DNA of 16,327 nt from Victivallales bacterium (GTDB taxonomy: Bacteria > Verrucomicrobiota > Lentisphaeria > Oligosphaerales > Oligosphaeraceae), in assembly GCA_017538465.1 (NCBI GenBank), contig JAFYIW010000382.1:1-16327 (forward strand), read 5' to 3'. The number at the start of each line of letters is the position of its first letter. The stretch's first letter is position 1. Of this stretch, positions 6,312 to 13,358 are shown piece after piece. The position numbers and the translations under genes were made by a program. The notes beneath the pieces are model-generated. The model did not search any database. It saw nothing but the letters and a program-made list of their open reading frames with translations, and was not told the DNA's origin.

Positions 6312-7424
6312 ATTGATCTTGACTTCCGCGCCCTTCTTCAGAGCAGAGCGATAGATGCCGTCGATGATCTTCTGGACCTTCATGCCCTCTTCGCCCGGAG
6401 CGCGCAGGGGGGTCTTCTTGAGAATGGCGTCCACCAGATTCTGGATTTTGCGCACGAAGAGCCCGTTCCATCCGGCATCGGGGAGAAATCCGGATGCGCA
6501 GTTGAGCATGGTTCCGGCCATGTCCGTGTAGATGTTGCAGTTGAGGGAGTTGAAGCCACCCTTGGTGCCCATGATCTCCCAGTAGTGAATCTCCTGTTCG
6601 ATGTGGGCGCAGAAGCTGGACTCAATCTGCATGATGGCGCCGTTGTCAAAGCGCACCTGCCCGACGGCGAGGTCCTCGACGGTGTAGGTCTTGTAGTCCC
6701 AGTTCGGCCAGGGGCAGACGACCTGTGAAGGCTTGTCGCCCATATAGGTCCAGGTCATGCCGCTGGCGGCGATGGGGTTGGGCTCGCCCATCGCGTAGTG
6801 GGCGGCCTCGATCATGTGCACGCCGATGTCAATCATCGGTCCGCCACCCTGCAGCTTTTTCTGGCCGAAGACGCCCCAGTTCGGAATGCCGCGCCGCCGC
6901 AGCGCATGAACTTTGACGAACATGATGTCGCCCAGCAAGCCTGCCTCACGGGCGCGGACGCACATTTCAGTGTTGGCGTTGTAGCGCTGCTGGAATCCGC
7001 AGACCAGGAGCTTCTTCGCCTTCTTTGCGGCATCGCACATCTTGGCGCATTCGGCGGGATTCATGGCCATCGGCTTCTCGACGATCACGTGGCAGCCGGC
7101 TTGCAGTGCGGCAATGGCGGCGGGACAGTGCACGCCATTCGGGGTGCAGACGTCCACGACGTCGATTTTTTCCTTTTTGAGCATCTCCTTGTAATCGGTG
7201 TAGGTGGCGGCGTTCTGGCAGCCAGGCTGCTGCTTGAACCACACCTGACGATCCGGCTTGATGTCGCATCCTGCGATGATTTCGATTTCGGGGATTTGGG
7301 AGATGGCGCTGATGTGGGTGCCCGAGATGCCGCCCGTGCCGATGAAGGCCCACCGCAGGCGTTTGGCGACTTTCTTGATAGTGGCGGTGGCGAAGGATTG
7401 GGTGCCGATGGTCTTGTCAGCCAT
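6309..7424 (-). CDS. Gfo/Idh/MocA family NAD(P)-dependent oxidoreductase (copy 2)
   Basis: 371 aa. Rossmann motif WAFIGTGGIS (25-34), catalytic-domain motif VEKPMA (115-120) and GGGPMIDIGVH (193-203) with Asp199/His203. This is the first gene of the minus-strand block and a tandem paralogue of the gene that follows 94 nt later. The C-terminal QKIIDGIYRSA motif (351-361) is shared by both. ATG 7424 is supported by AGGA about 9 nt upstream and by alignment to the other copy. A TATATT -10-like element sits at 7489-7494 on this strand. Likely role: oxidation or reduction of a sugar, inositol or nucleotide-sugar; no specific substrate can be assigned. Confidence 0.92.
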   Translation of the reverse strand: MADKTIGTQSFATATIKKVAKRLRWAFIGTGGISGTHISAISQIPEIEIIAGCDIKPDRQVWFKQQPGCQNAATYTDYKEMLKKEKIDVVDVCTPNGVHCPAAIAALQAGCHVIVEKPMAMNPAECAKMCDAAKKAKKLLVCGFQQRYNANTEMCVRAREAGLLGDIMFVKVHALRRRGIPNWGVFGQKKLQGGGPMIDIGVHMIEAAHYAMGEPNPIAASGMTWTYMGDKPSQVVCPWPNWDYKTYTVEDLAVGQVRFDNGAIMQIESSFCAHIEQEIHYWEIMGTKGGFNSLNCNIYTDMAGTMLNCASGFLPDAGWNGLFVRKIQNLVDAILKKTPLRAPGEEGMKVQKIIDGIYRSALKKGAEVKIN

Positions 7425-7584
7425 GATGAATTTCCTGAATGGAGGATTGAATAGGTGAATGGAGGCAGGGAAACAACGCAGACACCCTAATATACATTCC
7501 ACGTCGCAATTTGTTGCGCATGTGCGACGCAAAGTGCGTTCTAAACATTATTTTAAAAGAAACGTCAAAACCCAGAGGTGCCCA
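7425..7584. promoter_or_regulatory. Divergent promoter region between oxidoreductase 2 and the pseudouridine synthase
   Basis: 160 nt separate two divergent starts. It contains a -10-like TATATT on the minus strand (7489-7494), an inverted repeat CGTCGCA/TGCGACG (7502-7508/7523-7529) surrounding TTGCGCA, and two TGAATGGAGG copies (7436-7445, 7456-7465). On the plus strand AGAGG at 7574-7578 serves as the Shine-Dalgarno sequence. No convincing -35 boxes are seen. Confidence 0.45.
7436..7465. repeat. Two direct copies of TGAATGGAGG
   Basis: Copies at 7436-7445 and 7456-7465, 20 bp apart start to start. They match the copy upstream of oxidoreductase 1. Confidence 0.5.
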
Positions 7585-8859
7585 ATGACAAGCGAATTTG
7601 AAAAAATGGACCATTCCTCCGGCGAAGCCCCGGAGAAGGGAGTCCGCCTGGCCAAGTATCTGGCCTCTGCCGGAATCGGCTCACGTCGGTCCTGCGAGGA
7701 ATATATCCAGGAAGGACGTGTCACCGTGAATGGCGAGGCAGTCACCAAGGTCGGAACCTGCGTGTCGCCTGGCGAGGATGAGGTGCGCTTTGAGGGGAAG
7801 CTTGTTTCCCCGGATGGACACAGCAAGGTCTATCTGATGCTGAACAAGCCGGCTGGCTATACCTGCTCGGCGCAAGATGTCCATGCCGCCAAACTGGTTT
7901 ACCAGCTGATTCCAGAACGCTTCGGTCGCCTGTTCACCGTGGGACGGCTGGATCGCGACTCCGAAGGGCTGCTGCTGTTGACCAATGACGGGGAATTCGC
8001 CCAGCGCCTCACCCATCCATCACACGAGATCTACAAGCGTTACTATGTGGAGTGCGTGGGACGCTTCACCACTGCCATCCGTCGTCGGCTTCTGGATGGA
8101 ATGTATGACAACGGGGAGTTTCTTCAGGCGCTCAATGTCGAGCAGGTCAGTGTGCAGTATGGTTCCTGCAAGTTGGTTTTCACCTTGGGCGAAGGGCGTA
8201 AACGCGAGGTGCGCCGGCTGTGCAAAGATGTCGGGCTGAAGGTGCGACTGTTGCGGCGCATTGCCATTGGCCAGCTGGAGCTGGATCCCAAACTCACTCT
8301 GGGCAGCTGGCGTGTCATGTCACCACATGACTGCGAATTGGCGCTGAGCCCGTTGGAGGTGCCTGAACGTCCGCGCCCGTCTCAGCCGCCTAGACCATAT
8401 TGGGTGAAGGACAAGCCTGAACGGGAGAAGCGTTCTCCGCGTGGCATCCGTGGCGGTTCGCCCGCGCACCGGGATGAAAGCGACAATGATTCACCTCGGG
8501 ATAGCCGCGGACCGGTCGATCGCGGACGTGGCGGCCATGCCCGCAGCCCCCGTCCTTCCTTTGGCCACGATCACGCGCCTTCCTCGACTCCGTGGTATGA
8601 GCGTGACGACTCTCCCGAACCTGAGGCGGAAGAGTATCTGGAGGCATCTCCGCGCAGACAATGGGGCTATGGCAACAGGCATGACGGCGATGATTTCAGG
8701 CCTCAGCGAGGAAAAAGCCGCGGGGCTGCCCGTAATCCGCGTGGCGAGTATGGGGAACGGCCACGGGTGTCGCGGAAAAAGGATTCGTCCGCCAATGACT
8801 CGTATTCCGCCAAAGGCCGCGATTACCGCCGCAATAAGCCCCCGCGTTCCTGGCGATAG
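7585..8859 (+). CDS. rluB: RluB/RsuA-family rRNA pseudouridine synthase with long Arg/Gly-rich tail
   Basis: 424 aa. It isomerises a specific uridine in rRNA (large-subunit for RluB, small-subunit for RsuA). An S4 RNA-binding domain spans about residues 20-66 (RLAKYLASAGIGSRRSCEEY...). The catalytic domain follows, with GRLDRDSEGLLLLTNDG (120-136) and the catalytic Asp123. Later LTHPSHEIYKRYYVE and GRKREVRRLC are typical family segments. The conserved fold ends near residue 255. The remaining ~165 residues are low-complexity, rich in Arg, Gly, Pro, Ser and Asp, with no predicted fold. ATG 7585 was chosen because AGAGG lies 6 nt upstream and the S4 domain starts soon after; the frame stays open further upstream but gives non-homologous residues. 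RluB is more likely than RsuA from the motif wording, though I am not certain. Confidence 0.88.
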   Translation: MTSEFEKMDHSSGEAPEKGVRLAKYLASAGIGSRRSCEEYIQEGRVTVNGEAVTKVGTCVSPGEDEVRFEGKLVSPDGHSKVYLMLNKPAGYTCSAQDVHAAKLVYQLIPERFGRLFTVGRLDRDSEGLLLLTNDGEFAQRLTHPSHEIYKRYYVECVGRFTTAIRRRLLDGMYDNGEFLQALNVEQVSVQYGSCKLVFTLGEGRKREVRRLCKDVGLKVRLLRRIAIGQLELDPKLTLGSWRVMSPHDCELALSPLEVPERPRPSQPPRPYWVKDKPEREKRSPRGIRGGSPAHRDESDNDSPRDSRGPVDRGRGGHARSPRPSFGHDHAPSSTPWYERDDSPEPEAEEYLEASPRRQWGYGNRHDGDDFRPQRGKSRGAARNPRGEYGERPRVSRKKDSSANDSYSAKGRDYRRNKPPRSWR

Positions 8860-8861
8860 GA

Positions 8862-9139
8862 CATTCGGACAGAAGATGCCCGTGCACGGCACCGCCGCAG
8901 TCGGCGAGATGTTCGGGACGCTACGAGATTCCCGCGGTCCTTGGGCGCGGCTACAAGTGCCTGGGTCGAATAGACTGCATCGAGGCGGCGTTCAAAGAGC
9001 TCCCCGCAGAGGTCTCGCACAGCCCGGAGGAGTTGGAGGAGGTTCGGGAGAACTTCCGGCTGGTCTTCTGCGTTTCCATCCGAACATCGCGGGCTTCGCG
9101 GGAAACCTTCCCAAGAATTCGCACATTGTCGAAAAATGA
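8862..9139 (+). pseudogene. Remnant of a Ser/Thr (Hanks-type) protein kinase N-lobe, frameshifted
   Basis: No intact gene fits here. In one frame 8919-9051 reads RYEIPAVLGRG, then YKCLGRIDCIEAAFKELPAE (about 8952-9011), then SPEELEEVRENFRLV. This follows the order of a kinase N-lobe: glycine-rich loop start, VAIK lysine (here AFK) and helix-C glutamate (VRE). The next motif HPNI appears in a different frame (LLRFHPNIAG, about 9064-9093), at the distance from the lysine expected if one base was lost. The residues between GRG and YK that should complete GxGxxG are missing. The second frame ends at TGA 9137-9139, which overlaps the mutS2 ATG. No C-lobe (HRD, DFG) is present. I read it as a decayed 5' fragment of a eukaryotic-like kinase gene; the identification comes from motif order and spacing only. 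Confidence 0.65.
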
Positions 9140-9315
9140 ATTCGGACTTCCATTCCTGTCAGGTGCTGGGATATCCCTTGCTCCTGGAGCAGATTGCCGG
9201 TCACACGCAAAGTGCGGCTGGCCGCCGTCGGGTGATGGCTTTGCGGCCCCGCGCGCAGCTCGGCGAAATTCAGGCGCAGCGTGGACTGTATGAGGATTTT
9301 CTGCGTTTGCAGTAA
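9136..9315 (+). pseudogene. mutS2: N-terminal 59 codons of mutS2, cut off by in-frame TAA
   Basis: ATG 9136 opens a frame of 59 codons ending at TAA 9313-9315. Its product fits the MutS2 N-terminus: VLGYPLLLEQIAGHTQSAAG, then ALRPRAQLGEIQAQRGLYEDFLRL, matching the family pattern of a start helix, a (S/A)xxGR turn, LxP and a glutamate-rich helix. It is in the same frame as the main mutS2 frame, whose ATG at 9316 follows the TAA without a gap. Joined through the stop the protein would be about 805 aa, close to the usual MutS2 length (about 785 aa in Bacillus). Confidence 0.75.
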
Positions 9316-11553
9316 ATGACCGAGTCCCCGCCGCCGCTGGGCGCCGAGGAGTTGGATGAACTGCTGCTGCGGGTACAGCCTGCCGACGCCCTTCTCAATG
9401 GCCTGGAGCTGCGCCAGTGCCTTGCCCAGCTCAATGTCGTCGCCGAAGTGGCCGCCTTTGTGCGGCGGCCCGCCGTCCAGACATTGCGAAATCTATGCGC
9501 GTTGGCTTTGCAGGTCAATCCCTGCGAGACGCTTCGCCAGACGCTGATTCGTTCGGTTGACGCGGATGGAAGCGTGCTGGATTCCGCCAGCGAACGACTT
9601 CGTGAATTGCGGCGCTCGCGTGCGGAGACCGAACGGCGGCTGCAGCGCACACTGGAGGAACTGGTGCGTTCCGATGCCGCTGCCACCGCGCTGCAGGAGA
9701 AATTCGTCACCCGGCGCAATGGCCGCTATGTCGTGCCGGTTCGCCGCGATGCGCAGAAGGCGCTGCCGGGGCTGGTGCATGACGTCTCCTCCACTGGACA
9801 GACGCTCTTTGTGGAGCCGTCCGCGACATTGCCCCTGGGCAATGCGCTTTCCACGCTCGCCGCCGAGGAGCGCGAGGAAATCCGGCGCATTCTGACCAGA
9901 TTGTCGGAGGGCGTGCGGTCGTGTCTAGAGGCTATCCGCACGAATCAGCGTGTGCTGGGGGAACTGGATGCGGCGGCGGCCATCGCCCGATGGGGGACGG
10001 CCACGGGGTGCACGCTGCCGGCCTTCGGCGGCTTCCTGAAATTGAGCCAGGCGCGTCATCCGTTGCTAGTGGCGCAGTTCCTGCAGGAGGGAAAAGGCCG
10101 CCGGGTGATTCCGCTGGACCTGGAATTGCCGCCTCGTACGCGTGTCCTCGCCATCACCGGCTCGAACACTGGCGGCAAGACCGTCGCCCTCAAGACCATT
10201 GGACTGTTGGTGCTGGCCGCCCAGAGCGGTCTCCCTGTGCCTGCCGCACCGGATTCCCTGTTCGACATCTATGATCACGTGCTGGCGGACATCGGGGACG
10301 AGCAGTCCCTCGCCGAGAATCTTTCCACCTTCTCCGGCCATCTGGCCAATATCGCCGATATTCTCCGCGCGAGTGAGCGGGGCAAATGCCTGGCGCTCCT
10401 GGATGAGTTGGGCTCTGGCACCGATCCCATCGAAGGCGGGGCCATCGCATGCGGCGTCCTGGCCGAACTTGCCCGGAGAAATGCCCTGACCGTTGCCACG
10501 ACTCATTTGGGCAGCGTCAAGAATTACGTACATGCCACCAGCGGCATGGTGAATGCCGCCGTGCGTTTCAATGTCGAGACGCTTCAGCCGGAATTTGCCT
10601 TGGACATCGGACGCCCAGGGGCTAGTCATGGTCTGGCAATCGCCCGCCGCATGGGGTTGCCAGGCAGCGTGCTGAAGCGCGCCGAGGGTTTTCTGTCGGG
10701 TGAACATCGTCAGCTGGAGGAGGTGATCGAGAAACTGGACCGCGATCAGCGCAAATTGGCCGCCAACGCGGCGGCGGCCGAGCAGGCGCGGACGGCGGCC
10801 GAGAGTGACCGGGAGGCCTTGCGCAGACAGTTGGATGAATTGCGCGTGAAGCGCCGGGAACTGATGAAGGACGCCTATTCTCGTGCAGACGCGATGGTGG
10901 ACAACACTCGGCGCACCCTCGAAAACCTCGTCCGGGACATCAAGGAGAAGGCCAAGGCAGGGAAGGCGGGGGAGGCTGCCGTGGATGAGGCGGTGGCAAG
11001 CACCCGCGCCGCCCTGAGTGACAAGCAGGCGAAGCTGCACCAGGGCCTTCGGCAGACGAGCGTTTCGCAATTGGGCAAGCCGCTGGACGGCAAGAAGCTG
11101 GAGGTCGGGAAGCGCATTTGGGTGGAGCGGCTGGGCGCCCATGGGCGTATCCGCAGCGTTGATGCCCATGGCAAACGGCTGGTGGTGGAGGTTAACGGAA
11201 TGCCCTTTACCCTCAAGGCCAACGAGGTGTTTCCGGAACAGTTCCCCGAAGAGTCCCGGGGCACGGTCTCGGTCTCGGTGCAGATGCCGCGTTTCGAAGG
11301 CCAGACCTCCCATGAAATCATGCTGGTGGGACTGCGCGTCGAGGAGGCCATCCAGCGGTTGGCGCAGTATCTCAATGACTGCGTGCTGGCAGGCTTGGAC
11401 GAAGTGCGCGTGGTTCACGGTTTCGGGTCTGGGCGTCTTCGGGAAGGCATTCAGCGATGGCTCCGTGCGCAGCCTTACGTGGTCTCCTTCCGCACCGGCA
11501 TTGACCAGCGCGACACGGGCGGTGGCGGAGTCACGCTGGTCCGGTTGAAGTGA
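9316..11553 (+). CDS. mutS2: Endonuclease MutS2 (lacking its N-terminal ~60 residues because of an upstream stop)
   Basis: 745 aa from ATG 9316. MutS2 is a homodimeric MutS-like ATPase, known for suppressing homologous recombination and for splitting collided ribosomes in Bacillus. Visible: clamp/lever helices (1-270); Walker A GSNTGGKT (282-289) with ITGSNTGGKTVALK context; Walker B LALLDELGSGTDP, with D363/E364; a switch His in ATTHLG; a long charged coiled coil (about 470-600); a KOW-like segment; and a C-terminal Smr domain (about 660-745) with VVHGFGSGRLREG. In the Smr domain the usual nuclease motif LDLRG reads IMLVG (668-672). HGFGSG replaces the usual HGxGTG. The stop is TGA. The N-terminal part lies upstream behind an in-frame TAA. 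The ATPase core looks intact; whether full-length or reinitiated protein is made is not clear. Confidence 0.9.
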   Translation: MTESPPPLGAEELDELLLRVQPADALLNGLELRQCLAQLNVVAEVAAFVRRPAVQTLRNLCALALQVNPCETLRQTLIRSVDADGSVLDSASERLRELRRSRAETERRLQRTLEELVRSDAAATALQEKFVTRRNGRYVVPVRRDAQKALPGLVHDVSSTGQTLFVEPSATLPLGNALSTLAAEEREEIRRILTRLSEGVRSCLEAIRTNQRVLGELDAAAAIARWGTATGCTLPAFGGFLKLSQARHPLLVAQFLQEGKGRRVIPLDLELPPRTRVLAITGSNTGGKTVALKTIGLLVLAAQSGLPVPAAPDSLFDIYDHVLADIGDEQSLAENLSTFSGHLANIADILRASERGKCLALLDELGSGTDPIEGGAIACGVLAELARRNALTVATTHLGSVKNYVHATSGMVNAAVRFNVETLQPEFALDIGRPGASHGLAIARRMGLPGSVLKRAEGFLSGEHRQLEEVIEKLDRDQRKLAANAAAAEQARTAAESDREALRRQLDELRVKRRELMKDAYSRADAMVDNTRRTLENLVRDIKEKAKAGKAGEAAVDEAVASTRAALSDKQAKLHQGLRQTSVSQLGKPLDGKKLEVGKRIWVERLGAHGRIRSVDAHGKRLVVEVNGMPFTLKANEVFPEQFPEESRGTVSVSVQMPRFEGQTSHEIMLVGLRVEEAIQRLAQYLNDCVLAGLDEVRVVHGFGSGRLREGIQRWLRAQPYVVSFRTGIDQRDTGGGGVTLVRLK

Positions 11554-11670
11554 AGCATGGGGCCAGGTTCAAAGGCCTGCCATGGAATGTGGGCTTTCGC
11601 CTTCGTTCCGGCTGGGTGGGCAGAATGTCCTCCAGGCCATGGCGTGGCGCTGGCGCCGACGGCGCCCTTC

Positions 11671-11687
11671 CTGCGGGGCGCCCCCGC
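11671..11687 (+). terminator. GC hairpin downstream of mutS2
   Basis: A perfect 7-bp stem (TGCGGGG/CCCCGCA) has a 3-nt loop about 117 nt after the mutS2 stop. It has no T-run, so intrinsic termination is doubtful. It sits with a second GGCGCC hairpin (11651-11665). Confidence 0.3.
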
Positions 11688-11747
11688 ATTGATGCACAGC
11701 CATCTTCGATATTCTGGACACGGCTGGAGTAGCCTCTGTGCATTCAT

Positions 11748-11837
11748 GGCAGGTTAACGATATGATTCCCTTTTCTTTTGTGTGTTTCGTGTGTTCCGCG
11801 GGGGAAAGTTTCAAGGCAAGTTAACGGTATAATTCCC
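11748..11837. repeat. Imperfect 23-bp direct repeat
   Basis: Copies at 11748-11770 and 11815-11837 match at 20 of 23 positions and share GTTAACG and ATTCCC cores. They are 67 bp apart, start to start. The second copy abuts the enolase terminator. No target-site duplication or transposase is seen. Confidence 0.7.
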
Positions 11838-11840
11838 AAA

Positions 11841-11873
11841 GAAAAAGGCGGGAATCCGTGGGGGATTCCCGCC
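11841..11873 (-). terminator. Intrinsic terminator of eno
   Basis: An 11-bp perfect stem (GGCGGGAATCC at 11847-11857, GGATTCCCGCC at 11863-11873) has a 5-nt loop. On the minus strand it is followed by a T-run from 11846 down. It lies 35 nt beyond the eno stop and is a classical Rho-independent terminator. Confidence 0.93.
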
Positions 11874-11908
11874 GAAGTGGCAGCCCGCAACTTGAATGAA
11901 AGTCGCGC

Positions 11909-13186
11909 CTATTTCTTGAGGATGGACTTGCCGGCGTACACGGCCTTGTCGCCCAGCTCTTCCTCGATGCGGATGAGCTGGTTGTATTTGGCCATGCGGT
12001 CGGTGCGGCTCATCGAACCGGTCTTGATCTGACCGCAGTTGGTGGCCACCGCGATGTCGGCGATGGTGGCGTCCTCGGTCTCGCCGGAGCGATGGGAGAG
12101 GACCGCATTGTACTGATGACGCTGCGCCAGCGTGACGGCCGCAAGGGTCTCGGTGAGGGATCCGATCTGGTTGACCTTCACCAGGATGGCGTTGGCGATG
12201 CCATACTTGAAGCCGGGGTCTTCCAGACGCGCGGCGTTGGTCACGAAGAGGTCGTCGCCGACCAGCTGGACCTTGTCGCCCAGGAGCTTGGTGAGTTCCT
12301 GCCAGCCCTTGACATCGTCTTCGGCCATGCCGTCCTCAATGGAGAAGATCGGGTACTTCTTGCAGAGGTCCACGAGGTACTTGGCCATGCCCTTGTAGTC
12401 CACCTTCTTGCCGGGCTCGACTTCGTACTTGCCGTTCGCGTAGAACTCGCTGGAGGCGCAGTCCAGGGCGAGGACGACATCCTTGCCAGGCTTGTAGCCC
12501 GCGTCCTTGATAGCCTTGACGATGTAGTCGAGGGCCTCGGCGGCGGTGCTCAGGTTGGGGGCGAAGCCGCCCTCGTCGCCGACGTTGGTGTTCTGGCCGT
12601 CGGCCTTGAGGTTCTTCTTGAGGGCCTGGAAGATTTCCGCGCCCATGCGGATGGCTTCCTTGACGCTCGGGGCGGAGACGGGCATGATCATGAACTCCTG
12701 GAACATGATCGGGTTGTCCGCATGCTTGCCGCCATTGAGGATGTTCATCATCGGGACGGGCAGGATGTGCGCCTGGGTGCCGCCGATGTAGCGGTACAGC
12801 GGCAGTCCGGCCTCGTCGGCGGCGGCCTTCGCGGCGGCCAGGGAGATGGCGAGGATGGCGTTCGCGCCGATCTTGCCCTTGTTGGCGGTGCCGTCAATCT
12901 CCAGCATCTTCTGGTCGATGGCCATCTGGTCGGAGACCTCCATGCCGATCAGGGCGGGGGCCAGCTTCGTGTTCGCGTTGGTGACGGCCTTCATCACGCC
13001 TTTGCCGTTGAAACGCTTCTTGTCGCCGTCACGCAGTTCGACTGCCTCGTGGACGCCAGTGGAGGCGCCGGAGGGGACTGCCGCGCGGCCCATCGCGCCG
13101 TCTTCGGTATAGACATCGGCCTCAACGGTCGGGGTGCCACGGGAATCCATGATTTCACGTGCGACGATTTCGATAATTGCGCTCAT
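11909..13186 (-). CDS. eno: Enolase (phosphopyruvate hydratase)
   Basis: 425 aa, full length. It converts 2-phosphoglycerate to phosphoenolpyruvate in glycolysis/gluconeogenesis, as a cytoplasmic, normally Mg2+-dependent dimer or octamer. Landmarks: AREIMDSRGTPTVE (9-22), AAVPSGASTG (35-44), the catalytic loop residue Glu205 in GDEGGFAP, Mg ligands Asp242, Glu284 (SIEDGM) and Asp311 (GDDLF), the base Lys337 in ILVKVNQIG, and the signature SHRSGETED (364-372). Lys388 (QIKTGS) is also kept. The start is ATG with AGGAG about 9 nt upstream. The gene is monocistronic: its own terminator lies downstream, and a divergent operon starts on the other side 172 nt away. Nothing unusual in the sequence. 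Confidence 0.98.
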   Translation of the reverse strand: MSAIIEIVAREIMDSRGTPTVEADVYTEDGAMGRAAVPSGASTGVHEAVELRDGDKKRFNGKGVMKAVTNANTKLAPALIGMEVSDQMAIDQKMLEIDGTANKGKIGANAILAISLAAAKAAADEAGLPLYRYIGGTQAHILPVPMMNILNGGKHADNPIMFQEFMIMPVSAPSVKEAIRMGAEIFQALKKNLKADGQNTNVGDEGGFAPNLSTAAEALDYIVKAIKDAGYKPGKDVVLALDCASSEFYANGKYEVEPGKKVDYKGMAKYLVDLCKKYPIFSIEDGMAEDDVKGWQELTKLLGDKVQLVGDDLFVTNAARLEDPGFKYGIANAILVKVNQIGSLTETLAAVTLAQRHQYNAVLSHRSGETEDATIADIAVATNCGQIKTGSMSRTDRMAKYNQLIRIEEELGDKAVYAGKSILKK

Positions 13187-13358
13187 CTGTAGTAACTCCT
13201 GAGTTGGTTGGTATGGGGAGACGGGAAACGCTCCCGGGGTATGGGAAAAATGGCAACTTCATAAATATACTCACTGAAAACGGAATTACTCGGTTGGACG
13301 GAAAACAATTGGGAATATCCATGGGATTGGCGTACAGTTTGGAAAGAAGCACTAAAGT
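13187..13358. promoter_or_regulatory. Divergent promoter region between eno and the YbjQ/PrsW operon
   Basis: 172 nt, more AT-rich than the genes around it. On the minus strand TATATT at 13264-13269 is a possible -10 for eno, giving a leader of about 70 nt with a CGGGA/TCCCG hairpin (13222-13236). Towards the plus operon I see TTGGCG near 13327 and TAAAGT near 13352, a weak -35/-10 pair. These are guesses by eye. Confidence 0.4.

Larger units (their letters stand above)
11554..11840. other. Non-coding stretch after mutS2 with hairpins and repeats
   Basis: No coding sequence is supported here. Two GC-rich hairpins follow mutS2: GGCGCC-GAC-GGCGCC (11651-11665) and TGCGGGG-CGC-CCCCGCA (11671-11687), the second with a perfect 7-bp stem. 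Neither is followed by a U-tract. A longer inverted repeat ATGCACAG/CTGTGCAT (11691-11698/11736-11743) and a 23-bp imperfect direct repeat (11748-11770 and 11815-11837) come next. Between the direct repeats the sequence is T/G-rich with short TGTGTTTCG-like runs. Confidence 0.6.

Noticed and set aside
8441..9139. A 232-codon plus-strand frame overlapping the rluB tail and the following gap
   Set aside because: Its first two thirds are an out-of-frame reading of the rluB tail. Only its last part (HPNIAG...) is meaningful, and that belongs to the kinase relic.
9313..9315. TAA as a reassigned sense codon or selenocysteine/pyrrolysine-type recoding
   Set aside because: TAA ends other genes in the window normally, and Sec/Pyl use TGA/TAG; a nonsense mutation or sequence error is simpler.
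10066..11418. Long minus-strand frame of about 450 codons inside mutS2
   Set aside because: It is antisense to Walker A/B and Smr motifs of mutS2 and shows no recognisable domain; a shadow of codon bias.
12092..13192. Long open frame on the plus strand across enolase
   Set aside because: It is fully antisense to a clear full-length enolase; its product is Val/Gly/Leu-rich without family resemblance, as expected for the complement of a GC-rich gene.
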